Below are positions 28,041-37,119 of a DNA stretch of 64,000 nt, piece by piece (within the stretch, counting starts at the first letter, position 1; each line of letters opens with the position of its first letter). The notes beneath the pieces are model-generated. The model had not been told where the DNA came from and searched no databases. It saw only the letters and a list, made by a program, of their open reading frames with translations. Both the position numbers and the translations under genes were made by a program. The stretch is from contig DEYP01000019.1 of NCBI GenBank assembly GCA_002364615.1, positions 231,300 to 295,299 on the forward strand. Direction: 5' to 3'. This DNA comes from Arsukibacterium sp. UBA3155 (GTDB lineage Bacteria; Pseudomonadota; Gammaproteobacteria; Enterobacterales; Alteromonadaceae).

Positions 28041-28078
28041 AATAAAAAACAGCAGCGAAAAAGCTGCTGTTTTTTATT
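28041..28078. terminator. Bidirectional intrinsic terminator (malQ side)
   Basis: A perfect 16-bp stem (AATAAAAAACAGCAGC / GCTGCTGTTTTTTATT) with a 6-base GAAAAA loop lies just past the malQ stop. It has A/T tracts on both sides. Confidence 0.9.
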
Positions 28079-28098
28079 ACTTAAAAGTCTGTTTGCGA

Positions 28099-30261
28099 TT
28101 AGCGTAAACGGCGCTGCTCTGCCATCGCTATGATCAGCTGGCGCACATCGCTTTGTTGCAGTGCCTGCTCAAACTCAAGCGGCAGTTTTCGCCGCCAGTT
28201 CTGGTATTCTGTGCTGGTGCCCGGTATATTAACCGGCGTAGCCACCAGCATAAGATCTTCCAGCTGATAGGCCATTAAGCGGGCAGGCGTGGCAGCCAGG
28301 TACAGGTGGCTGTTGGTCACTAACTGCTGCACATTACCTTGCTCCAGCTGCAGCTGCTGACAGAGCAACTGCTTTTCATCTTTGCGCAATTGCTCCAGAT
28401 TGGCAGCGATTTCTGCGCTGGGGAATAAATCTAACTTATGGCGCAGCGCCAAGTCGTGTTCGTGCCAGTAGCCGACCAGGGTTGGCATATCGTGGGTGGT
28501 TACCGTTGCCAGTGACAATGCCGGATAGGTTTGTTCGCGATGCTGATAACTGCCGGCCTTTTGCTCCAGCATAAATACCCGGTAAGACATGACCTGATAA
28601 GTTGCCATTAACGCGCTGATTTCAACCGGTACTGTGCCTAAGTCTTCGCCAATGACCACACAATGGTTACGCTGACTTTCCAGCGCCATAATGGCAAACA
28701 GTTCATTGGCTGGCATGCTGATATAGCCACCTGCCGTGGCGTCAGCACCGGGCGGGCAACACCATAGCCGCAGTAGCGCCATAACATGGTCCAGGCGCAA
28801 TGCCCCGGCGTAGCGCATATTGGCGCGGATCAGCTGAATAAAGGGCTGATACGCCTTCTGACGCAGCGTATCCGGATTGTACGCCAGCAAGCCCCAGTTC
28901 TGGCCTTTGGGTGCCATAATATCGGGTGGTGCGCCTACGCTCAGCTGCATCAGAAAGTCTTCCGGTGCCCCCCAGCTCTCTGCACTATTGCTGTTAGCGC
29001 CTACGGCCACGTCACAGTAAAGGCCAATGGCCATGCCCTGCTGCTGACATTGCTTTTTTACGTCAGCCAGTTGTTGCTGCGCCAACCATTGTAAATACAG
29101 TTGCTGGTCAATGGCATCGCGGTGTTCTTCGGCAAATTGCTGTACCGTATCGCTGTGCGGTTGCTGATATTCTGGCGGGAAGTTTTGCCAGCAGGCCATC
29201 TGCATATCGCGTTTAAACAGCACGGTCTGCAATACCTGGTAGCGCGCCAGATCCAGCAGGCTGCTATCACTTTGTGCTATAAACTGCTGAAACTGTTGGG
29301 CCCGTTCGCTATTGCTGCTCAGATGATGTTGCTTAAAATGCTGGTAAAGCAAACTGGCAATTTCTGCTTTTAAACCGCTAACCGCATGGTAGTCGACGTC
29401 TGCTGCTGCACGGCACCGCTGTAAACGGGTCTGGAATTGCTGGCTGGCATAAAGCTTTGTAGCAGCCTGGCATTCTGCAAATTCGGGACTATGTTCCAGT
29501 GCCACATACAAGGTATTTAACCACAACCGGCTATTAGGGCTGTAGGGGCTGCAGTCCTGGGGCAGGCCAGGATACAAGGCATGCAGCGGGTTCAAGCCAA
29601 TAAAGTCGTTGCCCAGTTCCGCTAAGGGTGCCACCAGGTTTTTTAAGTCAACAAAATCACCGATACCCCAGTTGCGGCTGGAGCGCAGGGCATACAGCTG
29701 AATGGCCGGGCCCATGGTGTTATGCAGTACTGCCTGGTCCTGTAACTGAAAACAGCGACTGGGACTGACAATAAGTTGTTGCTGATAATGTTGTTCAGGT
29801 GCGGACGCGCTGGCCTCTGTTGTCAGCGTTAACTGATGATAACCTGGCTGCAACTCCACGTTTATTAACAGATTAAATGCCAGATACTCGGTATTGTTTA
29901 CGTGCTGCCGCTCAATAATATCGCTGGTGGCAACCTGCAGCTGGCCGGAGTACTCCTGCTGCTGCTCGGTTACCAATTGCCATTGCCAGCGACTACAGGC
30001 ACTGGCTACGGGCTGTTGTACCCGCACGGTAAGGGGGGGCTGCGCCGTGATCACCTGAACCGGTGCGACCACTTCAGCCCAGGGTTTGTGTTGCAGCTCA
30101 CGAATGTGGCGCGCTATTGCTTCGGGCGTAGTTAAATCGTAGCCCATTGCCGTCAGAATGGTTTGCTGATCGTCCAGGGCAATATGTTCAGTATGGCCCT
30201 GAGCATGAATATAACGGTCTTGCAGGCCGGCTAACGCTGCCAGCTGCTTAATTGGTTCCAT
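28099..30261 (-). CDS. malQ: 4-alpha-glucanotransferase (amylomaltase)
   Basis: A 720-residue GH77 enzyme that transfers glucan segments between maltodextrins, releasing glucose, in the cytoplasm. Recognisable motifs are WGIGDFVDL, YCDVAVGANSNSAESWG, the nucleophile motif LRLDHVM, the acid/base motif VIGEDLGTVP and TVTTHDMPTLVGYW. Length matches proteobacterial MalQ (about 690-720) including its N-terminal extension domain. It overlaps the upstream AraC-type regulator gene by 14 bp, so the two are translationally linked. A palindromic operator lies in front of the pair. It supplies the cytoplasmic step for the starch locus that follows. Confidence 0.95.
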   Translation of the reverse strand: MEPIKQLAALAGLQDRYIHAQGHTEHIALDDQQTILTAMGYDLTTPEAIARHIRELQHKPWAEVVAPVQVITAQPPLTVRVQQPVASACSRWQWQLVTEQQQEYSGQLQVATSDIIERQHVNNTEYLAFNLLINVELQPGYHQLTLTTEASASAPEQHYQQQLIVSPSRCFQLQDQAVLHNTMGPAIQLYALRSSRNWGIGDFVDLKNLVAPLAELGNDFIGLNPLHALYPGLPQDCSPYSPNSRLWLNTLYVALEHSPEFAECQAATKLYASQQFQTRLQRCRAAADVDYHAVSGLKAEIASLLYQHFKQHHLSSNSERAQQFQQFIAQSDSSLLDLARYQVLQTVLFKRDMQMACWQNFPPEYQQPHSDTVQQFAEEHRDAIDQQLYLQWLAQQQLADVKKQCQQQGMAIGLYCDVAVGANSNSAESWGAPEDFLMQLSVGAPPDIMAPKGQNWGLLAYNPDTLRQKAYQPFIQLIRANMRYAGALRLDHVMALLRLWCCPPGADATAGGYISMPANELFAIMALESQRNHCVVIGEDLGTVPVEISALMATYQVMSYRVFMLEQKAGSYQHREQTYPALSLATVTTHDMPTLVGYWHEHDLALRHKLDLFPSAEIAANLEQLRKDEKQLLCQQLQLEQGNVQQLVTNSHLYLAATPARLMAYQLEDLMLVATPVNIPGTSTEYQNWRRKLPLEFEQALQQSDVRQLIIAMAEQRRLR

Positions 30262-30769
30262 ACATCACCTGTCGGCTGGCCAGGGTATTCCCCGGATAAG
30301 AACGGCTTATTGTGGTGCTGCTACGCTGCCGATAAACACCGGGCGAGCAACCTTGCCAGCTTTTAAATGCTTTTTGAAAACTACTTTGTTCTTCAAAACC
30401 GAGCTGGGTAGCAATTTGTTGAATATTAAGTGTATTTTCCTGCAGGTACTGTTGTGCTAACTGGTGCCGGCACTCGTTTACCAGCTGCCGAAAGCAGGTA
30501 TTGTTACTTTGCAAAAATCGCTGCAATGACCGGCTACTGATATTCAGTATCCCGGCAGCGTCGTTTAACCTGGGAACTTGCGGCAATTGCCGGCAAATCT
30601 GCTGTTTTAACAGCGATAACTGACAATAGCGCTGGCCACTGCTAAGCTCATGTCGTAGGCGGTACCGTATCAAACCATGGTGTACGATCGTCATTTTGCA
30701 ATGCTCCAAGTTGGCAGCAAAGCAAAATCCCCGGCTTTGCCCGTAGCTGCCATTAATTGGTGCAAGCAT
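30248..30769 (-). CDS. Short AraC-family transcriptional regulator
   Basis: An AraC/XylS-type HTH protein of at most 173 residues. The two helix-turn-helix motifs are visible at about residues 66-90 (LNDAAGILNISSRSLQRFL) and 112-145 (IQQIATQLGFEEQSSFQKAF). It lacks the usual 150-residue N-terminal sensing domain. An ATG at 30694 with GGAG 9 bases upstream may be the real start, giving 148 residues. It overlaps malQ by 14 bp and probably belongs to the maltodextrin regulon. Its own DNA target is unknown. Confidence 0.82.
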   Translation of the reverse strand: MLAPINGSYGQSRGFCFAANLEHCKMTIVHHGLIRYRLRHELSSGQRYCQLSLLKQQICRQLPQVPRLNDAAGILNISSRSLQRFLQSNNTCFRQLVNECRHQLAQQYLQENTLNIQQIATQLGFEEQSSFQKAFKSWQGCSPGVYRQRSSTTISRSYPGNTLASRQVMYGTN

Positions 30770-30797
30770 AAATCAACGTTGGACCATAGTTAAACAT

Positions 30798-30815
30798 GCT
30801 GCATACGTATGCAGC
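30798..30815. promoter_or_regulatory. Palindromic operator upstream of araC-malQ
   Basis: GCTGCATACGTATGCAGC is a perfect 18-bp palindrome, 29 bp upstream of the araC-type start. Its core TGCATACGTATGCA differs from the operators at 30990 and 40753 by one symmetric pair. The central CpG with flanking A/T is LacI-family style. It lies in the 364-bp gap 30770-31133, which holds this and the operator at 30988 and no gene that I can see. Confidence 0.65.
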
Positions 30816-30987
30816 GAAAATAGCCAGAAATGCACGGCGGGAAAAGCGTGTCTGAAGGACTGTTTACTAACCTAACTGACAACAAACTGAGTTTGTCATG
30901 TTTGCGCTGGTGGCTTTATGTACAAGGCTTGCACCGTATTTGTGCGCTCGCTGACCACTTTGCTCTGCTGTTGTGCAATAAGTTCCT

Positions 30988-31033
30988 TATGAATACGTAT
31001 TCATATTGAGCTTAGGCCCGAATAAGTTTAATA
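30988..31033 (+). promoter_or_regulatory. Palindromic operator and promoter of TonB receptor 1
   Basis: TATGAATACGTATTCATA (30988-31005) is a perfect 18-bp palindrome, 131 bp before the receptor start (from core end). Directly after it come TTGAGC (31006-31011) and, 16 bases on, TTAATA (31028-31033), a plausible -35/-10 pair. The layout is repeated upstream of receptor 2. A repressor bound here would block the -35 region. Confidence 0.65.
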
Positions 31034-31133
31034 AATGACCATAGTAAAAGTTGGTTAGTAAGTTTTCACCGCCTGTAATCAGTCGGGAAGGCTTTGCTGC
31101 TGAACAATAATAATCTCATCGGGGATAAGGGTA

Positions 31134-33998
31134 ATGAAAAATTTTAAGCTAAATTTGCTGACTGTCGCGCTGATTGCAGCCGGCGCCAGCTCTGCGGCAG
31201 TAGCGCAACAAACGTCTGATGCCAGCGAGCAAGCGAAAGAAGAAGGGATAGAAGTTATTGCGGTAACAGGCTATCGCGGTAGCCTGCAAAAAGCACAGGC
31301 GATTAAAATGAGCGAAAGCTCAGTGGTCGAAGTGTTGTCAGCAGAAGACATTGGTAAGCTGCCCGACACCAGTATTGCTGAGTCGCTGGCCCGTTTACCT
31401 GGCCTGGCCGGTGAACGTCGTAATGGCCGTACCAGCGGTTTGTCGGTGCGGGGCTTCAACGAAAACTACGTGGGTACCTCATTAAACGGTCGTGAACTGT
31501 TAGGTATGGGCGATAACCGTGGCGTAGAGTACGACTTGTACCCATCAGAAATTGTTTCTACCGCCGTGGTATATAAAACCCCGGACGCGACTGTTCTGGC
31601 ACAGGGCATCGGTGGCACTATCGACTTGCAAACCGTGCGGCCATTAACTGCCGAATCTACCCTGACCTTTAATGCTAACTTTGAGCAAAACGGTAAATCA
31701 TCAGGCAACCCTGATTTTGACAATAGTGGCCACCGCTTCTCAATAAACTTTGTTGACAAGTTTTTAGACGATACCGTTGGTGTAGCGCTGGTGGTTTCAT
31801 CAATGGAAACACCGCGCCAGGAAGAGCAGTTCCGTGGTTGGGGTTTCGCCACCGTAAACCTGGCCCGCAACCCGGATGGCAGCTTTGTTAATCCACGCCG
31901 CGCTACCGATACAGTTACCGTGCCGGAAGGCACAGTGGTTTCAGGCGGCCACGACTCATTTACCCGTTCAGCGATGCTGGAGCGCGACTCGTTCGCGGCC
32001 ATTGTTGAATATATGCCGACTGACAAACTCACCTTAAAATTTGATGCCCTGTATATCGATTTCACTGAAAACGACGTGCGTCGTGGCCTGGAAGAAGGTG
32101 GCGCTGAATGGGGTACGGGCGATTACACCATTACCGGTGTTGAGAACGGCCTGGTAACTTCTGGTTACTATGACGGTTTTCACTCGGTCGTGCGCAACGA
32201 TGCTCGCAGCCAGGAAGCCGATTTAATGACCTTTGGCTTAAACCTGGAATATGAGCTAAGCGATGACTGGACTGCCCAGCTGGATGTATCCAGCGGTAAA
32301 GTAGAGAAAACCATTACCGATGTAGAAAGCTACTCTGGTGTAGGTCGTGCAGGCATTGCAGGTCGGCCACTGGCTGCCCGGTCATGGAATTTAACGTCTA
32401 CTGGCGTTGTCTACAGCGACCACCCAACCCTGCCATCAGTAGATTATACCGATGCCAGCCTGATGCGTTTAGCCGGGCCACAAGCTTGGGGCGGCGCGTT
32501 AAACCCTATTTCACGTTTCCAGGGTGTTCCAGGTTTTGGACCTGATACGGCGCAAGATGGCTTTGTAAACCAGCCAGTCTTCGAAGAAACCCTGGACAGC
32601 CTGCGGTTGCAGTTTAATGGCTTTGTAAACTGGGGCATTATTACTGGTGTTGAAACCGGTATCGCCTATCAGGAACGCGCGAAGAGCAAAATTAACAACG
32701 GTGCCTTTTTAACCGCACCAAGCTGGCCGGGTGACGTGGCTATTCCAAACCCATTGGGTGTGGCCGATTTAAGCTTTGTTGGTATTGAAGGCGTTACCGC
32801 TTATGACAGCTTAGGCTTATACAACAGCGGTTATTATATTGAAACCGATGCGGCGCTGTTAGAAAACGGCCGGTTTGGTGATACTTATAAAATTGATGAA
32901 GAGCTAACCACCTTATTTGCCAAGTTTGATATGAACACCGAAGTGGCTGGTATGATGGTGCAAGGTAACTTTGGCGTGCAAGTGATTAATGCCAAGCAAA
33001 GTGGTGAAGGCTTCAGTACTACCAGCAATGCGCAGGGCTTTACCGTGGCAACGCCGGTAAGTGACAGCGATGATTACACCGATATTCTGCCAACCTTAAA
33101 CCTGAGTGTTGAAGTGGCAGATCGCCAGTATGTCCGTACTGCCATGTCTAAAGTGATCAGCCGGCCGCGGATGGATAACCTTCGACCCAACGCTCAGGTT
33201 ACCTTCCAGTTCAATGATGGTAATATTTTAAGTGATGATCCGGCTAACAGCCCATGGGGCGGTAATGCCGGTAATACTCAGCTGAAACCACTGGAAGCAA
33301 ACCAGTTTGATTTAGCTTACGAGAACTATTACCACGACAATGGCTTCTTTGCCGCCAGCTTCTTCTTTAAAGATCTGAAAAACTGGCACCGTAATGAAAC
33401 CGTCATTGCCGATTTCTCGGACGTTTACATCCCGGGTTTCCACCAATCATCAGACGCGACGGGTAATCAGCCTCCTGCCTTGTTTGTTGGTGGCCTATCT
33501 CAGGTAACTGATGGTTTACAGGGTTTTGTTCGTGGTTACGAATTCCAGGCCAGCGTACCGTTTGAAATTGTCCACGAAGCCTTAGATGGTTTTGGTGTGG
33601 TAGCCAGCGCGACCTTTATGGATGGCAAACTGGATGACGGTGGCCGGGTACCGGGTTTATCAGAAGAAATCTATACCCTGACTGCCTACTACGAGTACAA
33701 AGGCTTTGAGTTCCGAATTTCCGGCACTAAGCGTGATGCGTTCTTAAGTGAAACCCGTGGCTTAAGTTTGTCACTGGCCACGGTAGAAGATATTGGTGCT
33801 GAGCTATGGGATGCCCAGATTGGTTATGACTTCAGTGAATCAAACATTGATGCGCTGGATGGACTGCGCTTAACCTTCCAGGTGCAGAACATTACCGACG
33901 AACCAACCTTAAAAACCAATGGCGCGGACATACGTCAAGTTACTGAGTACCAGAGCTTCGGTACTAACTATATGTTAGGTCTGAACTATAAGTTCTGA
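31134..33998 (+). CDS. SusC-like TonB-dependent receptor 1 (maltodextrin locus)
   Basis: A 954-residue TonB-dependent receptor of the large subgroup linked to carbohydrate uptake in Alteromonadales, Xanthomonads and Caulobacter. It has a signal peptide, a TonB-box segment (IEVIAVTGYRGS), a plug with EDIGKLPDTSIAESLARLPG and LSVRGFNENY, an EIVSTAVVYKTPDA motif, and the terminal FGTNYMLGLNYKF. Its location between malQ and amylase genes and the shared operator point to maltodextrin import, which is inference. A large hairpin and a terminator follow, separating it from the halogenase-like gene. Confidence 0.93.
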   Translation: MKNFKLNLLTVALIAAGASSAAVAQQTSDASEQAKEEGIEVIAVTGYRGSLQKAQAIKMSESSVVEVLSAEDIGKLPDTSIAESLARLPGLAGERRNGRTSGLSVRGFNENYVGTSLNGRELLGMGDNRGVEYDLYPSEIVSTAVVYKTPDATVLAQGIGGTIDLQTVRPLTAESTLTFNANFEQNGKSSGNPDFDNSGHRFSINFVDKFLDDTVGVALVVSSMETPRQEEQFRGWGFATVNLARNPDGSFVNPRRATDTVTVPEGTVVSGGHDSFTRSAMLERDSFAAIVEYMPTDKLTLKFDALYIDFTENDVRRGLEEGGAEWGTGDYTITGVENGLVTSGYYDGFHSVVRNDARSQEADLMTFGLNLEYELSDDWTAQLDVSSGKVEKTITDVESYSGVGRAGIAGRPLAARSWNLTSTGVVYSDHPTLPSVDYTDASLMRLAGPQAWGGALNPISRFQGVPGFGPDTAQDGFVNQPVFEETLDSLRLQFNGFVNWGIITGVETGIAYQERAKSKINNGAFLTAPSWPGDVAIPNPLGVADLSFVGIEGVTAYDSLGLYNSGYYIETDAALLENGRFGDTYKIDEELTTLFAKFDMNTEVAGMMVQGNFGVQVINAKQSGEGFSTTSNAQGFTVATPVSDSDDYTDILPTLNLSVEVADRQYVRTAMSKVISRPRMDNLRPNAQVTFQFNDGNILSDDPANSPWGGNAGNTQLKPLEANQFDLAYENYYHDNGFFAASFFFKDLKNWHRNETVIADFSDVYIPGFHQSSDATGNQPPALFVGGLSQVTDGLQGFVRGYEFQASVPFEIVHEALDGFGVVASATFMDGKLDDGGRVPGLSEEIYTLTAYYEYKGFEFRISGTKRDAFLSETRGLSLSLATVEDIGAELWDAQIGYDFSESNIDALDGLRLTFQVQNITDEPTLKTNGADIRQVTEYQSFGTNYMLGLNYKF

Positions 33999-34030
33999 TA
34001 CCAAAGCTTTAAAACGTAAGTTCAGATAAT

Positions 34031-34080
34031 TCTGCCAGGCCGGCCTGCTATAGTAAGTAGCAAGCCGGGCCACTGGCAGA
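34031..34080 (+). repeat. Long imperfect hairpin downstream of TonB receptor 1
   Basis: Three paired blocks with small bulges (TCTGCCAG/CTGGCAGA, CCGGC/GCCGG, TGCTA/TAGCA) around a 7-base loop give about 18 base pairs. It lies 33 bp after the receptor stop and 17 bp before the terminator. It could protect the 3' end of the receptor mRNA. Confidence 0.6.
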
Positions 34081-34096
34081 GCAGGTTCTCCCTGGT

Positions 34097-34132
34097 AAAA
34101 GCCCGGCCTGGTTTAAGGGCCGGGTTTTTTTT
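34097..34132 (+). terminator. Intrinsic terminator or attenuator between receptor 1 and halogenase
   Basis: The stem CCCGGCC/GGCCGGG, extended by AAAA/TTTT, with a 9-base loop is followed by eight T. It ends only 12 bp before the halogenase start, leaving no room for a promoter, so downstream expression probably depends on read-through. Confidence 0.85.
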
Positions 34133-34144
34133 GAGTAGGATATT

Positions 34145-35635
34145 ATGAACAACGCTGTTAAAAAAGTAGTGGTATTAGGCGGCGGCACTGCTGGCTGGAT
34201 GACTGCTGCATTGTTAAAAAAAGTACTGGCTGGCGCTATTGATATTGAGCTGGTGGAATCTGAAGATATTGGCACGGTGGGCGTGGGTGAAGCTACCATT
34301 CCGCCTATTCGCTTGTTTAATAATGTGATGGGCATTAACGAAGCCGAGTTTTTACGGGAAACCAAAGCTACCATTAAACTGGCGATTAAATTTGACAACT
34401 GGCGGGTACCGGGCGAGGGGTATTTTCATACCTTTGGCGCACCGGGTAAAAGCCTGGCCTTTTGTCATTTTCATCATTTATGGCTGCGGGCCCGGCAGCA
34501 GGGCGATAAAACCGATTTATGGCAGTACGACTTAAACTACTTGTGTGCCATGGCCGGCAAGTTTGCGCCCATTAATGCCAAAGACAGTATTCTGGAATTA
34601 CCCTATGCCTATCATTTCGATGCCGGCCTGTATGCCCGTTTCCTGCGTAAACTTAGCGAGCAGATGGGCGTGGTGCGCCATGAAGGTAAAGTACAGCAGG
34701 TATTTCAGCACACCAACGGTGATATTAAATGCCTGGTGCTGGAAGATGGCCGTGAGCTTAGCGGCGATTTATTTATTGATTGCTCTGGTTTTCGCGGTTT
34801 GCTTATTCAGGACAAACTGAATGCCGGCTATGATGACTGGAGCCATTTTTTACCGTGCGATCGTGCGGTAGCGGTTCCGTCTGAGCGGTTTGAAAAAACC
34901 GTGCCATACACCCGCGCTATTGCCCACAGTGCCGGCTGGCAGTGGCGTATTCCGTTGCAACATCGAAATGGCAATGGTCTGGTGTATAGCAGCGCCCATT
35001 ATACTGACGAGCAGGCCAGCGATTTACTGATGGCAAATTTGGATCGCAAAGCGCTGGCCGAGCCTAAGTTTTTGCGTTTTAAAACCGGCCGGCGTCGTCA
35101 GCAGTGGCAACGCAATGTAGTGGCGGTGGGGTTAAGTAGTGGCTTTTTAGAACCATTGGAGTCGACCAGTATTCACCTGATCCAGTCAGCCGTGGTGCGG
35201 CTTATTCAGCTGTTCCCACACAATGGCATTTGCCAGAGCGCCATTGATGAATACAACCGGCAATCCGAGTTGGAATATACCCAAATCCGCGACTTTCTGA
35301 TTTTGCACTACCACGTTAACGAGCGCAGCGACAGCCAGTTCTGGCGCGATATGCAGCAGCTAGCCATTCCGGACAGTTTACGTCAGAAAATGGCCATTTT
35401 CGCCGATAATGGCCAGTTGTTCAGGGATCAAAACGATTTGTTTCTGGAAAGCTCCTGGTTGCAGGTGATGCTAGGCCAGGGCATCGAGCCAAAAGATTAT
35501 CATCCGATTGCCAATAATTTCAGTGCCGAAAAACTGCGGGAGATGCTGGTCAGTATTCAGGCGATTAAGCAAGAGCCGCTCGGTAAACTACCTGACCATG
35601 ATACCTACATTGAAACCATGATTAGCCGAAGCTAA
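34145..35635 (+). CDS. Tryptophan-halogenase-family flavoprotein
   Basis: A 496-residue protein of the flavin-dependent tryptophan halogenase family. It has the FAD motif VLGGGTAGWMTAALL (residues 10-24), the conserved lysine region KLAIKFDNW (K82) and the halogenase motif WQWRIP (W265 to P270). TAGGAT precedes the ATG. The family is normally linked to indole halogenation, but homologues occur widely in carbohydrate loci of Alteromonadales and Caulobacter beside TonB receptors, with no proven function there. It forms a likely operon with the GH13 gene 18 bp downstream. Cytoplasmic: no signal peptide is visible. Confidence 0.9.
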   Translation: MNNAVKKVVVLGGGTAGWMTAALLKKVLAGAIDIELVESEDIGTVGVGEATIPPIRLFNNVMGINEAEFLRETKATIKLAIKFDNWRVPGEGYFHTFGAPGKSLAFCHFHHLWLRARQQGDKTDLWQYDLNYLCAMAGKFAPINAKDSILELPYAYHFDAGLYARFLRKLSEQMGVVRHEGKVQQVFQHTNGDIKCLVLEDGRELSGDLFIDCSGFRGLLIQDKLNAGYDDWSHFLPCDRAVAVPSERFEKTVPYTRAIAHSAGWQWRIPLQHRNGNGLVYSSAHYTDEQASDLLMANLDRKALAEPKFLRFKTGRRRQQWQRNVVAVGLSSGFLEPLESTSIHLIQSAVVRLIQLFPHNGICQSAIDEYNRQSELEYTQIRDFLILHYHVNERSDSQFWRDMQQLAIPDSLRQKMAIFADNGQLFRDQNDLFLESSWLQVMLGQGIEPKDYHPIANNFSAEKLREMLVSIQAIKQEPLGKLPDHDTYIETMISRS

Positions 35636-35653
35636 CCATAGAGGAATTATGCA

Positions 35654-37099
35654 ATGAATACCTTACAATACTGCAACGGCTTATGGATCCTTGCTGGATT
35701 ACTGCTTAGCGGCTGTGCTGGCAATATGTCTGACATTAACGTATCCGATAACGCCGCTGCCGGCAGCCAGGGGGTTACCATGACGGACAGTTCACGCCAA
35801 CGCTACCAACCCGAGCCCTATGTAAAGCTCAGTCACCCGCAGTGGAGTAAAGATGCGGTAATTTATCAGATAAATACCCGCCAGTTTACCCCTGAAGGCA
35901 CCTTCGTCGCCGCGCAGCAGCAACTGCCAAGGCTGAAAGCGCTGGGGGTGGATATTCTGTGGCTGATGCCCATTCAGCCAATTGGCGAAGTAAACCGCAA
36001 AGGTAGCCTGGGTAGCCCGTATTCGATAAAAGACTACTACGGCGTCAACCCGGAGTTTGGCACTAAGCAAGATATTAAGGCCTTTATAAACGCCGCACAT
36101 CAGCAAGGTATGTACGTTATTCTGGATTGGGTGGCCAATCATACGGCGTGGGACAGTAATCTAGTGCAGCAGCATCCTGACTGGTATATCCGCGATTGGA
36201 AGGGAGATTTCCGGCCAACGCCCTGGTGGGACTGGAGCGATATTATCGAGCTGGATTACCGCAAACCGGCGCTGCGCCAGTATATGACTGCGGCAATGAA
36301 GTACTGGGTTGAAGACATTGGCTTTGATGGTTTCCGGGCAGATGTTGCCGGCTTTGTACCGCTGGATTTTTGGGAAAATGTCCGCACCGAGCTTGAGCAG
36401 ATAAAGCCGGTGTTTATGCTGGCGGAGTTTGAAGGCCGTGATTTTCATGCTAAGGCCTTTGACGCCACCTATGGCTGGACCTGGCATCAGGCAGTACATG
36501 CCGCCGTCACCGGCCACGCCGACGTCAATAAGTTATATGTCTACTATTCGTGGAACGAGAAATACTTTCCACAGCAGGTTATGCGCTTACTGGGTACCAG
36601 CAACCATGATCAGAACGCCTGGGAAGGCACCGAGTTTGAAATGTTCGGTGAAGCACTGCCGGCAGTCACGGTATTGTCTTTTGTCAGTGAAGGTATACCG
36701 ATGCTATACAACGGCCAGGAAGCCGGCAACGAAAAACGACTGGAATTCTTTGAGAAAGACCCTATTGTCTGGCGTGAACATGCCAATGGCGGGCTATATG
36801 AAAAGCTGATTCAGCTCAAAAAATCGCAGTCTGCGCTATGGAATTCAACCTGGGGTGCCCGGATGATCCCGGTACACAACAGCAAGCCTGCACAAGTACT
36901 AAGTTTTGTACGCCAGGATGACAACAGCAAGGTGTTCGCGATATTTAACTTTTCAGATAAACCACAGCAGGTAAGCTTTAAAGCCCACCTGCATCATGGT
37001 ATTTACCGAGAGTATTTCATTAACAGCAATGTTGAATTTGCCGCTGATACCTCGCTGACATTGCCAGCCTGGGGGTTTAAAGTGTTCCTGAAACGTTAA
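35654..37099 (+). CDS. GH13 alpha-amylase-family lipoprotein
   Basis: A 481-residue glycoside hydrolase with lipobox LSGC (C21), so probably envelope-anchored. The GH13 catalytic residues are visible: nucleophile D230 (GFRADVAG), acid/base E258 (MLAEFEG) and D319 (SNHDQNAW), and region I is DWVANHTAWD. A C-terminal beta domain follows (FNFSDKPQQVSF). It should cut alpha-1,4 glucans to maltodextrins for TonB-dependent uptake. The start overlaps a minimal ATGCAATGA frame. It is 18 bp after the halogenase gene and convergent with the pectin-acetylesterase-like gene. Confidence 0.92.
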   Translation: MNTLQYCNGLWILAGLLLSGCAGNMSDINVSDNAAAGSQGVTMTDSSRQRYQPEPYVKLSHPQWSKDAVIYQINTRQFTPEGTFVAAQQQLPRLKALGVDILWLMPIQPIGEVNRKGSLGSPYSIKDYYGVNPEFGTKQDIKAFINAAHQQGMYVILDWVANHTAWDSNLVQQHPDWYIRDWKGDFRPTPWWDWSDIIELDYRKPALRQYMTAAMKYWVEDIGFDGFRADVAGFVPLDFWENVRTELEQIKPVFMLAEFEGRDFHAKAFDATYGWTWHQAVHAAVTGHADVNKLYVYYSWNEKYFPQQVMRLLGTSNHDQNAWEGTEFEMFGEALPAVTVLSFVSEGIPMLYNGQEAGNEKRLEFFEKDPIVWREHANGGLYEKLIQLKKSQSALWNSTWGARMIPVHNSKPAQVLSFVRQDDNSKVFAIFNFSDKPQQVSFKAHLHHGIYREYFINSNVEFAADTSLTLPAWGFKVFLKR

Positions 37100-37119
37100 C
37101 CAGGCTGGCCTTTTGAAAC

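Noticed and set aside
34145-35635. A halogenated natural-product biosynthesis cluster
   Set aside because: There are no synthetases, prenyltransferases or other tailoring enzymes nearby; all neighbours are carbohydrate genes.
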